From the NCBI GenBank assembly GCA_040388665.1, contig JAZKBL010000020.1, positions 1-64,000 on the forward strand: 64,000 nt of DNA, written 5' to 3'. Source of the stretch: DAHVFY01 sp040388665. GTDB taxonomy: Bacteria > Chlamydiota > Chlamydiia > Chlamydiales > Rhabdochlamydiaceae. Of this stretch, positions 41,214-50,762 are shown one piece after another. The notes beneath the pieces are model-generated. The model was not told the origin of the DNA. It saw nothing but the letters and a program-made list of their open reading frames with translations, and did not search any database. Position 1 is the first letter of the stretch. Each line of letters begins with the position of its first letter. The translations under genes and the position numbers were made by a program.

Positions 41214-41362
41214 AAAGGTCTCCTTTAAGTTTTGTGGGAATATTGTTATTCCCCTACTCTCCTAAACATATCTGTTTTTACTTAAAAAATAAAGTTTTTC
41301 TTTTAAACTAATTACCTATTGTTTAAATGTGAGTAAGATAGAATATTTTTTGAGGTATCTTT

Positions 41363-42772
41363 ATGGCTGTGTCTCCTAATCCCCGGCGCATTTTAAGTGT
41401 TTTTGTACTTGCCATGCTCAACGTTTCCATTATGGCAAGCCTTAGAAATCTTCCTCTTGTTGCCGAATATGGTTGGGGTGCTATTTGCTACTTCTTCATC
41501 GTAGCTATCATGTTCTTAATCCCTTGCGCTCTTGTATCAGCAGAGCTCGCAACAGGATGGCCAAAAACAGGGGGCGTCTACATTTGGGTAAGAGAGGCTC
41601 TAGGAGACCGCATGGGCTTTTTGGCCATCTGGATGCAGTGGGTACATAACGTCGCCTGGTATCCTGTCATTTTATCTTTTGTCGCAACGACGCTAGCTTA
41701 TGTTATCAACCCCGATCTTTCTAATCATAAAGGCTATACGCTAACGATCATTTTAGTGGGCTTTTGGGGGATGACGCTACTTAACTATCTAGGGATTAAA
41801 ACATCTAGCTGGTTTAGTACCATCGGAGTTATCCTTGGCACGATCGCTCCCGGACTTTTTATTATAGGCCTTGGAATGTCATGGCTCGGTATGGGGAACC
41901 CCTCGCAAGTCCCTTTCTCTTTAAGCGCTTTAGTTCCTAAGTGGGAAGGTGTGGGCAATATGGTTTTCTTAACAGGACTTTTCCTTGCCTTTGCAGGACT
42001 TGAAGTTTCCTCAGCACTTGCTGCTGAAGTAAAAAATCCACAAAAAAACTATCCAAAATCGATTGTTCTCGCAGCTCTTATCACCTTTTTTATTTTTATG
42101 CTAGGAGCCCTCTCTATTGCTGTCGTGATCCCGCAAAAAGATATTAGCTTGGTATCGGGGCTTATGGAAGCCTTTAGTCACTTTTTCTCTTTTTATCATC
42201 TCGAATGGTTTCTACCCATTATGGGCATCTTACTGATCATCGGTGCTGTGGCTGAAGTCAATGCATGGATCGTAGGACCTGTAAAAGGACTTTATGCCAC
42301 ATCGATTCATGGAAACCTTCCCCCTCTTTTCCAAAAACTGAATAAAAGAGATGTCCCCGTTAATCTTCTTCTTCTTCAAGCGATCATCGTTACTGCCGCT
42401 TCATGCGTATTTTTATATATGCCCACTTTAAGTAGCTCATATTGGATTTTAAGTGCGCTAAGCGCTCAAAGTTATTTGGTGATGTACATTCTGATGTTCA
42501 TCTCTGCGATCCGTCTTTGTTATACAAAACCCCACGTACCAAGAGCTTATAAAGTTCCTTTTGCTAAAAAAGGGATGTGGTTCTTCGCATCTTTAGGAAT
42601 ATTAGCATCCATTTTAGCAATCATTATCGGTTTCGTTCCTCCAACCCAGCTTGTTACCGGAAGTCTTATTTTTTACGATTCTTTTCTTGTTATAGGCCTT
42701 CTTATCATGATCGGCATACCGCTTGCCATTTATCAATTTAAAAAGCCTGGATGGATCAAAAAGGAATCATAG
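41363..42772 (+). CDS. APC-superfamily amino acid permease/antiporter (GadC-like)
   Basis: The protein has 469 residues with about 12 membrane helices. The first helices carry FVLAMLNVSIMASLRNLP and the conserved ELATGWPKTGGVYIWVREALG, typical of the glutamate/GABA antiporter and arginine/agmatine exchanger branch. Chlamydiae use such exchangers to import amino acids against host metabolites. The specific substrate cannot be assigned. GAGGT lies before the ATG. The gene is immediately followed by rarA on the same strand. Confidence 0.88.
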   Translation: MAVSPNPRRILSVFVLAMLNVSIMASLRNLPLVAEYGWGAICYFFIVAIMFLIPCALVSAELATGWPKTGGVYIWVREALGDRMGFLAIWMQWVHNVAWYPVILSFVATTLAYVINPDLSNHKGYTLTIILVGFWGMTLLNYLGIKTSSWFSTIGVILGTIAPGLFIIGLGMSWLGMGNPSQVPFSLSALVPKWEGVGNMVFLTGLFLAFAGLEVSSALAAEVKNPQKNYPKSIVLAALITFFIFMLGALSIAVVIPQKDISLVSGLMEAFSHFFSFYHLEWFLPIMGILLIIGAVAEVNAWIVGPVKGLYATSIHGNLPPLFQKLNKRDVPVNLLLLQAIIVTAASCVFLYMPTLSSSYWILSALSAQSYLVMYILMFISAIRLCYTKPHVPRAYKVPFAKKGMWFFASLGILASILAIIIGFVPPTQLVTGSLIFYDSFLVIGLLIMIGIPLAIYQFKKPGWIKKES

Positions 42773-42786
42773 AGTATTGTTATTTC

Positions 42787-44055
42787 ATGATCCCTCTAGC
42801 TGAAAAGATAAGACCTAAAACTCTTGCAGAAGTGGCAGGACAAGAGCATCTCATTGGCCCGAATGCGCCGCTTACCCGAATTGTCTCTTCAGGACGCCCT
42901 CACTCCATTCTTCTTTTTGGCCCTCCCGGATGTGGAAAGACGACACTTGCAAGACTCTACGCTTCCCATTTTAATGCGCGATTTGTTCCTTTTAGTGCTG
43001 TTTTTAATGGAGTTGCAGACTTTAAAAAAATCATCAAAGAAAAAGAAGAGCGTCCTCTTTTTGATCAGCAGCTTATCCTCTTTGTCGATGAAATCCACAG
43101 ATTTAATAAAGCACAGCAAGATGCCTTCCTCCCTTTCATCGAAGATGGAACAATGATTCTTGTAGGAGCCACAACAGAAAACCCCTCTTTTTCTCTTAAC
43201 AATGCGCTGCTTTCCCGCTTACGTGTTTTCACAGTCAATGCCCTTGAAGAAACAGCTCTTGAGCATATCCTTACCCGCTATGAAACGCTTATCAAAAAAC
43301 TTCCCCTCACAGAAAAAGCACGCTTAGCGCTCATCGGGTCTTCTCAAGGAGATGCAAGACACCTTCTTAACATGGTAGAAAGTTTGCAAGACTTGTCCAG
43401 CGACGCTCTCATAGATGCCCCCGAACTTTTACAGTTGATTCAGAAAAAACGCCCCCTTTACGATAAAGCCGGAGAAGGACACTATAATCTGATTTCAGCT
43501 CTTCACAAAGCAGTACGAGGTTCTGATCCCGATGCCGCACTTTACTGGCTAGCGCGGATGCTTCAAGGCGGAGAAGATCCTCAATTCGTCGCACGCCGAA
43601 TCGTGCGCATGGCATCTGAAGATATCGGTCTTGCAGACCCTGAAGCTCTCACAGTTACTGTTAATGCATGGAAAAGTTTCGATCAATTGGGCTCTCCAGA
43701 GGGAGACCTGGCCCTTGCAGAAGCTGTTGTCTATCTAGCTTTAGCTCCAAAAAGCAATGCGCTTTACACCGCATTTAAGCGGGCTCAAGCAGCTGCTCTT
43801 GAAACATCTCACCTAAATCCCCCCAAAATCATTCTTAATGCTCCAACGAACCTTATGAAACAAATGGGGTATGGAAAAGATTATATCTACGACCCTGACA
43901 CCACGGATGGGTTTTCCGGTCAGAACTATTTCCCAGATGAAATGGAAAGAATCCATTTTTATCGTCCCGTAGAGCGCGGTTTTGAGCGCGAAATGAAAAA
44001 ACGACTCATCTTTTTCTCAAATTTACGGGCAAAAAAAAACCTTCCCGATGAGTAA
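42787..44055 (+). CDS. rarA: Replication-associated recombination protein A (AAA ATPase)
   Basis: The chosen start ATG 42787 gives 422 residues beginning MIPLAEKIRPKTLAEVAGQ, which aligns with the usual RarA/MgsA N-terminus; an in-frame ATG at 42751 lies inside the permease gene. Walker A GPPGCGKTTLARL is at about 40, Walker B LFVDEIHRF at about 90, and sensor ATTENPSFSLN follows. The C-terminal MgsA domain contains DPDAALYWLARMLQGGEDP. RarA (like eukaryotic WRNIP1) acts at stalled replication forks. The end is just before a short hypothetical region. Confidence 0.93.
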   Translation: MIPLAEKIRPKTLAEVAGQEHLIGPNAPLTRIVSSGRPHSILLFGPPGCGKTTLARLYASHFNARFVPFSAVFNGVADFKKIIKEKEERPLFDQQLILFVDEIHRFNKAQQDAFLPFIEDGTMILVGATTENPSFSLNNALLSRLRVFTVNALEETALEHILTRYETLIKKLPLTEKARLALIGSSQGDARHLLNMVESLQDLSSDALIDAPELLQLIQKKRPLYDKAGEGHYNLISALHKAVRGSDPDAALYWLARMLQGGEDPQFVARRIVRMASEDIGLADPEALTVTVNAWKSFDQLGSPEGDLALAEAVVYLALAPKSNALYTAFKRAQAAALETSHLNPPKIILNAPTNLMKQMGYGKDYIYDPDTTDGFSGQNYFPDEMERIHFYRPVERGFEREMKKRLIFFSNLRAKKNLPDE

Positions 44056-44093
44056 ACACCGGAAAGGTCAGAAGCTAATCCCTTTTCTCGCTC

Positions 44094-44285
44094 TCATGGA
44101 TAATAGCCTGTTAATGAGACAGATCTATAATCTCTAGCCTCTATTAGAGGCTTTGGTACTTCGAGAATTCCCGGCATGCAACTGTTAGCCATGGAAGGAT
44201 CAACTTCATCAACTTTAAAAGCTTTATTCAAGACAATTAAAGTAAGGGTATTGCTCTCCCCTACTTTTAAGTTAACATTTAACAA
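44094..44285 (-). CDS. Doubtful 63-residue hypothetical protein
   Basis: An uninterrupted frame of 63 codons lies between rarA and the metallo-hydrolase gene, on the strand of the latter. No convincing ribosome-binding site and no known motif are present. The composition (VNLKVGESNTLTLIVLNKAF) is plausible for a beta-strand fragment, perhaps a remnant of a larger gene. Confidence 0.3.
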   Translation of the reverse strand: MLNVNLKVGESNTLTLIVLNKAFKVDEVDPSMANSCMPGILEVPKPLIEARDYRSVSLTGYYP

Positions 44286-44306
44286 TTAATTTGAAAAGAG
44301 AATAAT

Positions 44307-45260
44307 TTACCAATTAACTTGAATACCAGGTTCAATTGCGAGAAAGCTCAAAGGATCAATGCTTTCCTGCTGAAGAGCTAAGAAAAGATCGTAAGGGGGT
44401 TGATGCATAGGCTCATCAGAAAGCCTAAAGGTTTTCCAATGCATTGCAAGGCTTAAAACAGAATTTACTTGGCTGTGAATTTTAACAGCATCTGCAGGTT
44501 CAATATGCACAGGAGACATAAACCGGCGCGGAAGATAAGACCCTATTGGAATAAGACTTAAATCCATGGACCCAAATCTTTCCCCAATTTCTTTAAAGTC
44601 GTAAGAGTTATAGCCTGTATCGCCTACAAAATAAAGCCGCTTCTTCGTGTTGAGATCTTCTAACACCCACCCTGTCCATAGTGTCTTATTTAAATCGCTA
44701 ATCCTCCTTCCAGAAAAATGTTGAGCTGGCACTGCGGTTGCTTTAAAACCACCATCAATCTCAGTCTCATCCCACCAAGCTGATTCAATGACATTCGTGA
44801 CTCCTCGGCTTACAAACCATTTTTTTACACCGCTTGGTACAAACCACAGGATGTCAGGGTAACGCTTAAATAACCTCATCACGCTCTTTGCATCAAGGTG
44901 ATCGTAGTGATTATGGCTGATTAATACATAATCGATCTTTGGAAGGTGTGCCATTTCAACTGAAGCATGATGACGTCTCTTAGGTCCAAAAAAAGAAAGA
45001 GGCGAGCATCGATCGCTCCAAATGGGATCTGTTAAAAGAGTCTTGCTGCCAAATTGAACAAGAAAGCTGCTATGGTTAAGCCAAAGAGCGCTCGGTTTTT
45101 CTGGATCAAAAGAAGAAGTTGGCATTGGATATACAAAATCATGAGGCGCTAACTGCACTGCATGAGCATCATCATAAAAACCGGTCCGCCATAGAACAAC
45201 ATCCCAAAGAGATCTGCGGATATTTTCCTGATGAGGGTTAATGTATCGCTTATTTGCCAT
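44307..45260 (-). CDS. Metallo-beta-lactamase-fold hydrolase (NAPE-PLD/RomA-like)
   Basis: The protein has 317 residues. The metal-binding motif HNHYDHLD is near residue 115, and further ligands are expected in AQHFSGR, the FVGDTGYNS strand and LAMHWKTF. The order WLNHSSFLVQFGSKTLLTDP then PKRRHH is that of the family containing N-acyl-phosphatidylethanolamine phospholipase D and outer-membrane-associated RomA. It probably hydrolyses a phosphodiester or lipid substrate with two zinc ions. No signal peptide is visible. It is downstream of a hairpin terminator that separates it from the next gene on the same strand. Confidence 0.85.
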   Translation of the reverse strand: MANKRYINPHQENIRRSLWDVVLWRTGFYDDAHAVQLAPHDFVYPMPTSSFDPEKPSALWLNHSSFLVQFGSKTLLTDPIWSDRCSPLSFFGPKRRHHASVEMAHLPKIDYVLISHNHYDHLDAKSVMRLFKRYPDILWFVPSGVKKWFVSRGVTNVIESAWWDETEIDGGFKATAVPAQHFSGRRISDLNKTLWTGWVLEDLNTKKRLYFVGDTGYNSYDFKEIGERFGSMDLSLIPIGSYLPRRFMSPVHIEPADAVKIHSQVNSVLSLAMHWKTFRLSDEPMHQPPYDLFLALQQESIDPLSFLAIEPGIQVNW

Positions 45261-45302
45261 ATTTTACACATATACCAAACTCGCAAAAAAACACAATCCC
45301 CC

Positions 45303-45347
45303 GCGAGCCCCGAAGACCACAGACTAGCCTGTGTCTTCGGGGCTCGC
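45303..45347 (-). terminator. Strong hairpin between two minus-strand genes
   Basis: GCGAGCCCCGAAGA and TCTTCGGGGCTCGC form a 14-bp stem, continued after one bulged C by CACAG/CTGTG. On the minus strand a run of seven T follows about 12 bases later (45284-45290). It lies 18 bases after the stop of the gene at 45366-47525. It is a probable terminator or mRNA-end stabiliser for that gene. Confidence 0.65.
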
Positions 45348-45365
45348 ACTCAGAGAGATCTTTTT

Positions 45366-47525
45366 CTAATCGTCGATTTCGCGTTCTTCTTGTTCTATTT
45401 CCACATCTTGGAAAATCAGCTCTCCTAGAAATGCTGCGCCATAGTTTGAGTTTTTCTCCATGAACTCTCGGTGCACATGCTCAAATTTATCGAGCAGAGG
45501 TCTAAAAGGACTCTCTTTACTGATCACGTTATCACTATATTTTCCACTGAGACGATTCGTAAGTTCAGTAGCAATCAGTCTTAAAGGGGCTATTTGAGGA
45601 GATGCTAGTCCTGACTCCATTCCAAGATGAAAGATAATTCCGCTAAAAAACAATAGCTCCGCTGCTTGTCCAAGACCTACACCATCTCCATAATTTTCAT
45701 TAAACTTAAAGCGCATTCTTATTTTTTCTAATAACAGAACAACATCTCGTGGCAACGTTCTCATTACAGTTTCTTTAGAATAGTAAATTTTGTTCAAACA
45801 ATTCTCTGTCTGCTCTAAAGTAATCTCTCCATTTTTCGGCAAAAACGCTTCTAACTCTTGATATAAAACGCTCATCTTCTTATTTAATAAATCTAATGCA
45901 AAATACTTAGTCTCACAACTCCCTCTAATTAATATCAATGGATCCAATTTTTCAGGGATCTCAATGTGTGCTAATAAATCGATATAATACAACGGGTTCT
46001 CTTGAAATTCACTACGTTTTACAAGTCCTTCGTAGTCTGCTTTATTTGCAAACGTCAAATATTGCAGAAAAACATCAACGGTTGCTCTATTTTCCCACAA
46101 AAGAAAAAGAAAATTATAAAATTTTGAAGACGATTTTCCAGTATTTAATTCCTTTCGTATTTTAATCAGTTCGTTAGCTGCCCATCTGCGATCTTTCACT
46201 GTCGTAATTAAATCAATAAAAACCGGATCCAGCTCTTTGGTATACTTTTTTTTCTTCAGCATAGTCAAAACCCTCTCTTCCAATAGCGGCGTCGCGAACA
46301 TTTGCGCAAATGCATTTTCTGAGTTTTTGAACAGTTTTGCCTCACCATCTACCATATGTTTGATGAGCTTTCTTGTATTTTTTTGAAATGTCTTACTCTT
46401 CTGAAATGCGACTAGCTCTTTATCGTCTAGATAGCTTAAGTATTGAAGAAAAACACCAACTGTTGCTTTTTTCTTCCATAGAAAAATAATAAAATTATTA
46501 AATTTTGCACGTGTTTTTTCGCTGTCAACTACCTTACTTTTAACTCCCATTAGTTCCGCAATAACTCTTTTTGAATCATCGATTATGTTTATTAGAGCAA
46601 CGATTTCCTCTTTGAACAGCTCATTTCTTTCTGATTTTAAAAAAGCCTCGATTTTTTCTTTAAAGACAGTTGCTGCAAAAAGCTTCGCATAGTGGTGTGC
46701 ACCCCCTTTTTCTAGAACATTGATTAACGAGATTGATTGTTTGTAAAACAATTCATGTTTTTGCAATATATCGAGCTCTTCTTTACATTTAAGTAAATCT
46801 AGCGCATCACGCTGAGTAAATAGAAGCTTTAAATATTCAAGAAAAACATCACTTGTTGTCGAATCTTCCCATAAAATAAAGAGTATTTTATAAAATTCTT
46901 CAGATTCTTTACTATCAACTACGACTTTGTTGCGCACTGTAAAAAGATCATTAGCAGTTCGTTGCGGATCATTAGTAGCCCTTACTAAACTTAAAAAAAT
47001 TTGTCTAAATTCTTTAATGGTATTTGGTTGATTAAAAAACTCAATTACTTTTTTTTGTAAATCTGAACCATTGTCAAAATTAATACCTTGATATTCAAAA
47101 GAGTATGTTTTTTTTATTAAAATATCCCTGGATTTTAAATTTTTCTTAATCTCTTCAAGGTTTATAGTGCCACACGATGTTGAAAATCCCGGCCCAGAGA
47201 GTACGTCTGAGCGATATTCCTTTGAAAAATTAACAGGTCTCGGGGAGCTCTTCCCTTTAGGCGATACGAGAGCTTTTTGAGAAAGTGTCATGTTCGTATT
47301 TGAAGGGAGTTCAAATGCATACGAAAATTTCTTCCCAGAATCACTTTTATACTCCATTTTTTTTCTCTGGTTTCCAACTGAATTGCTAAGCTGATTATTG
47401 TTGTTATTATTATTTGGAGTAGATGGTAAGAAAATAGGATTTATAGTTATAATTTCAGACTGATTTAAATGCGTGATATTACTGTTAGTTATATATATAT
47501 TGGAAGGCAATGAACTTTTTCTCAT
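45366..47525 (-). CDS. Hypothetical protein with internal repeats and a candidate RasGAP-like domain
   Basis: The start is ATG 47525, with GAGG 7 bases upstream; a TTG four codons earlier is less likely. The product is 719 residues. The N-terminus is polar, with an Asn run near residues 35-45, and resembles an effector secretion region. Three repeats of roughly 130-140 residues follow (recurring FLFLLWENRATVDVFLQYL-like phrase). From about 520 to 700 the order resembles RasGAP: LILIRGSCETKYFALDLL, with Arg534 where the arginine finger of TLFRGNSLASK lies; a helix LPRDVVLLLEKIRMRF; then AELLFFSGIIFHLG in the place of the FLRFINPAIV block, and SPQIAPLRLIATELTNRL. The second structural Arg (FLR) is Ser628 here. 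RasGAPs switch off small GTPases. The assignment is by eye and unproven. Confidence 0.6.
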   Translation of the reverse strand: MRKSSLPSNIYITNSNITHLNQSEIITINPIFLPSTPNNNNNNNQLSNSVGNQRKKMEYKSDSGKKFSYAFELPSNTNMTLSQKALVSPKGKSSPRPVNFSKEYRSDVLSGPGFSTSCGTINLEEIKKNLKSRDILIKKTYSFEYQGINFDNGSDLQKKVIEFFNQPNTIKEFRQIFLSLVRATNDPQRTANDLFTVRNKVVVDSKESEEFYKILFILWEDSTTSDVFLEYLKLLFTQRDALDLLKCKEELDILQKHELFYKQSISLINVLEKGGAHHYAKLFAATVFKEKIEAFLKSERNELFKEEIVALINIIDDSKRVIAELMGVKSKVVDSEKTRAKFNNFIIFLWKKKATVGVFLQYLSYLDDKELVAFQKSKTFQKNTRKLIKHMVDGEAKLFKNSENAFAQMFATPLLEERVLTMLKKKKYTKELDPVFIDLITTVKDRRWAANELIKIRKELNTGKSSSKFYNFLFLLWENRATVDVFLQYLTFANKADYEGLVKRSEFQENPLYYIDLLAHIEIPEKLDPLILIRGSCETKYFALDLLNKKMSVLYQELEAFLPKNGEITLEQTENCLNKIYYSKETVMRTLPRDVVLLLEKIRMRFKFNENYGDGVGLGQAAELLFFSGIIFHLGMESGLASPQIAPLRLIATELTNRLSGKYSDNVISKESPFRPLLDKFEHVHREFMEKNSNYGAAFLGELIFQDVEIEQEEREIDD

Positions 47526-47610
47526 AAATGTCCTCAAATTTAGCTTTATAAAAATAAATAAATACTAGAGATAGTTAAGGATAGGGAAAGGTGCGTTACC
47601 AGTTCAAGAA

Positions 47611-49185
47611 TTAAGTTTCTTCGATTAGCGTTATCGGAATCGTATCTGTTAGAGATTTGTTTCCAAAAAATTGCATCGGCCCGGGAAAACGGTACGTATC
47701 CTGAAGCATTAAGTCTTCTCTTATACGGCTAAACCGTTGAAAAGGATTGCCTTTTAAATTAACCAACGCTTTTTGAATCACAGGTTTCATTTTCCCTTTT
47801 CGCATCTCAAGATGCATCAACATTGTTAAGGGAATGCCTCCAATTTCCCATTTTTCTACAGGCTCTACTAAATTTTTAATGCAGCACATGTATCCCGTTA
47901 GTCCTTCATCAATAAGAAGCGCAGCCGTACATCCAAGTGCATAGCAGTAATGACTATCAAAATTAGAAGGAAAAGCAGCTCTACCCTCATAACCAAAAAA
48001 ATGGCTAACCGCACTAAACTTACCTGAATAAGAACGTTTAATCATTTCAATTAAAAGGCGTTCTGTTTCAATAAGAGAAACTTGAACATTACCATGAGGA
48101 TCGCGATCAAGGAGGAGCTGTTGCTGAATGTCGCTTGGCAGCATATCAAAACAGGCTAAAGCATCTGTCGAAAGCGTTGCACGAACATCAGGTACCTCTC
48201 CAAGAGCATTCAATTCACGAATGAGAGCTCCAATCTCTGGAATAAACTCAATCAGCCCTTCGGGAATCAGGATAACCCCATAAGTTTTTCCAATCTCAGC
48301 CCTTTTTTCAATAAGGTCCTTCATTATGTCTACAATCTGCTTCAGCGTCATTTTTTTAGCAGCGACCTCTTCACCAATCCACGTGTAGTTAGGCTGGGTT
48401 GCAAGCGCGCATTCCAAAGCAATATGAGATGCAGATCTGCCCATTAACTTAATAAAGTGGTAGTATTTTTTGGCAGAAAGAGCGTCTCTTGCAATATTCC
48501 CGATCATTTCAGAATAACATTTACATGCTGTATCAAAACCAAAAGAGATGCTCACATGGGCATTTTTTAAATCGCCATCAATTGTTTTAGGTACACCGAT
48601 GACTTTTGCGGAGCACCCTTTTTGAAGAAAATATTCAGCAAGCACTGCAGCATTTGTATTGGAATCATCACCGCCAATGATCACAAGTCCATCTAAATTA
48701 AGGCTGGAAACAGCTTTTAAAGAAGACTCAAGCTGAGCATCTGTTTCAATCTTAGCTCTTCCTGATCCAATTAACTCAAAACCACCCTGATTTCTATAAA
48801 AGGCGATGAGTTCTTCTGTTAACTCTTGATACTTGTTATCGATAATGCCATTTGGGCCATTTAGAAAACCAAAAAGACAACTCTCAGAATCAAGTTTTTT
48901 TAAAGCATCGAATAAACCTGCAATGACATTGTGACCACCTGCTGCTTGCCCCCCAGAAAAAACAACGCCGACTCTAAGTGGTTTTTTTAGACGCTGGATT
49001 CCCTTTTTCGCAGATACAAGAGGTTGTTCATAAGTTTTTGGAAATAATTTTTTAAGAGCTTCAGAATCTTTGGAAACAATTACAGGCGCACTTTTGTTAA
49101 ATTCAACCGCCGTTAAATCGTCCAGAATCTTGGGCAGCAGCAACACATAGTCTCTTCTCTGTCTTTGCAATAAACTCTCTTCCAT
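47611..49185 (-). CDS. pfp: Pyrophosphate-dependent 6-phosphofructokinase
   Basis: The chosen start ATG 49185 gives 524 residues; an ATG at 49221 is possible. Key segments are VVFSGGQAAGGHN, GGDDSNTNA (the Asp in place of the usual Gly of GGDGS is the mark of pyrophosphate users), GVPKTIDGDLKN and the later FFGYEGRAAFPSNFD. It phosphorylates fructose-6-phosphate with PPi instead of ATP, reversibly, in glycolysis. The length and layout match the long plant/chlamydial type. It follows sdaA on the same strand. Confidence 0.93.
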   Translation of the reverse strand: MEESLLQRQRRDYVLLLPKILDDLTAVEFNKSAPVIVSKDSEALKKLFPKTYEQPLVSAKKGIQRLKKPLRVGVVFSGGQAAGGHNVIAGLFDALKKLDSESCLFGFLNGPNGIIDNKYQELTEELIAFYRNQGGFELIGSGRAKIETDAQLESSLKAVSSLNLDGLVIIGGDDSNTNAAVLAEYFLQKGCSAKVIGVPKTIDGDLKNAHVSISFGFDTACKCYSEMIGNIARDALSAKKYYHFIKLMGRSASHIALECALATQPNYTWIGEEVAAKKMTLKQIVDIMKDLIEKRAEIGKTYGVILIPEGLIEFIPEIGALIRELNALGEVPDVRATLSTDALACFDMLPSDIQQQLLLDRDPHGNVQVSLIETERLLIEMIKRSYSGKFSAVSHFFGYEGRAAFPSNFDSHYCYALGCTAALLIDEGLTGYMCCIKNLVEPVEKWEIGGIPLTMLMHLEMRKGKMKPVIQKALVNLKGNPFQRFSRIREDLMLQDTYRFPGPMQFFGNKSLTDTIPITLIEET

Positions 49186-49247
49186 ACGACTCACATCCCC
49201 TATCGCTCTGGAGTTTATCATCTTATATCATTTAAAAGAATTTATTT

Positions 49248-50624
49248 TTAACACTCAGGAAGAGTGACGGGGACGTGAAGAGCAAGACCGCCCTCTGATG
49301 TTTCTTTGTAGATTGTTTTCATGTCGATGCCGGTATGACGCATCGTTGCAATCACTTGATCTAAAGAAACGTGATGTTTTCCATCGCCGCGTAAAGACAA
49401 ACGCGCTGCATTGATCGCTTTAATAGCGCCCATTGTATTTCTCTCGATACATGGAATCTGAACAAGGCCAGCCACAGGATCACACGTAAGACCAAGATTA
49501 TGTTCCATGCCAATTTCTGCAGCATTTTCAATCTGTTCATTAGTTCCACCAAGAGCTGCTACAAGACCTGCAGCTGCCATAGAACAAGCAACTCCAACTT
49601 CCCCTTGGCATCCCATTTCGGCAGCAGATAGCGAAGCTCCTTTTTTATAAAGGATACCAATTGCTGTCATCGTCAAAAAGAAACGGATGATTCCTTCGTC
49701 TGTTGGATTTGCTGTAAATTCTTTGTAGTAATGAAGAACAGCAGGAATCACACCAGAAGCGCCATTTGTCGGCGCTGTAACAATCCTGCCCCCTGCTGCA
49801 TTCTCTTCATTAACAGCAAGAGCATAAAGACTTACCCAATCAAAAATATCTGAAGGGTCTTCAAGAAGCTGTGATTTTTTTGAAAGCTCTTTATGTAAAT
49901 GATATGCTCTGCGCCTTACTTCAAGACCACCCGGAAGCACTCCACTGATAGAACATCCTCTTTTTACACAGTCTTGCATCACACGCCAAATATTAAAAAT
50001 CCCACTTTTAATATCTTCTTCTGTACGCCAACATTTTTCATTTTCAAACACAACCTCATAAATCATCTTACCCGTGCGCGCACAATGCTTGAGTAAATCA
50101 TTTGCTGTATCGTAAGGAAAAGGGATCTTAATAGCTTGGGGAGAAGGCTGTTTTTGCTTCATCTCAAGCTGCGTTACGACAAACCCACCGCCGATAGAGT
50201 AGTAAACTTCGCTCTCAATTTTTTTGCCATTCGCATTGAATGCTGTAAAACGCATCCCATTAGAATGAAGAGGAAGGCGTTTTTTCTTTTCAAAAATTAA
50301 TTGTTCATCGACTTTAAACCGAATGGGATGCATTCCCATTAAATTAAGCGTGCAGGTTTCCTTAATATGATTGACGCGAATATCCACAAGGTTAGGATCA
50401 ATCCCTTCTGGAGTAAAGCCTTCTAGTCCTAACAAAATGGCTTTATCTGTAGCATGTCCAATGCCCGTTAATGCAAGGGAGCCAAAAAGCTCGATTTTTA
50501 CAGAAGCTGCTTCCGCTAAGTTAATTGACGCTGCAAATAAACGCGCAGCGCGCATAGGGCCTACTGTGTGCGAGCTTGAAGGACCAATACCTATAGATAA
50601 AAGTTGAAAAAGACTGACAGGCAT
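49248..50624 (-). CDS. sdaA: L-serine dehydratase, single-chain iron-sulfur type
   Basis: ATG 50624 is chosen because GGAG lies 7 bases upstream; the frame opens earlier at 50666. The product is 458 residues. The N-terminal beta domain starts SIGIGPSSSHTVGPMRAAR. The alpha domain has TAPTNGASGVIPAVLHYY and the cluster-binding cysteines in GCQGEVGVACSMAAAG and near GLTCDPVAGLVQIPCIERN. It converts serine to pyruvate and ammonia with a [4Fe-4S] cluster, feeding central metabolism. This gene is not typical of the Chlamydiaceae and suggests a richer environmental chlamydia. Confidence 0.93.
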   Translation of the reverse strand: MPVSLFQLLSIGIGPSSSHTVGPMRAARLFAASINLAEAASVKIELFGSLALTGIGHATDKAILLGLEGFTPEGIDPNLVDIRVNHIKETCTLNLMGMHPIRFKVDEQLIFEKKKRLPLHSNGMRFTAFNANGKKIESEVYYSIGGGFVVTQLEMKQKQPSPQAIKIPFPYDTANDLLKHCARTGKMIYEVVFENEKCWRTEEDIKSGIFNIWRVMQDCVKRGCSISGVLPGGLEVRRRAYHLHKELSKKSQLLEDPSDIFDWVSLYALAVNEENAAGGRIVTAPTNGASGVIPAVLHYYKEFTANPTDEGIIRFFLTMTAIGILYKKGASLSAAEMGCQGEVGVACSMAAAGLVAALGGTNEQIENAAEIGMEHNLGLTCDPVAGLVQIPCIERNTMGAIKAINAARLSLRGDGKHHVSLDQVIATMRHTGIDMKTIYKETSEGGLALHVPVTLPEC

Positions 50625-50762
50625 GATATCTCCATTTTTGATAACTCCTATACGCAGGAAGTACAAATTGTTTATACTTTTTTGATTTTGAATTCAAGTT
50701 AAAAGATCGTTGCCCTCTATTTGCAAATGAAATATACTCATTTTTTTTAAAAAGGAATATTC

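Noticed and set aside
45303..45347. A third copy of the covarying-core element
   Set aside because: It is a strong hairpin but lacks both conserved core words (GCCGNAGCA and GATNCAGGCGG) and has no outer arms beyond the stem. I treat it as a terminator.
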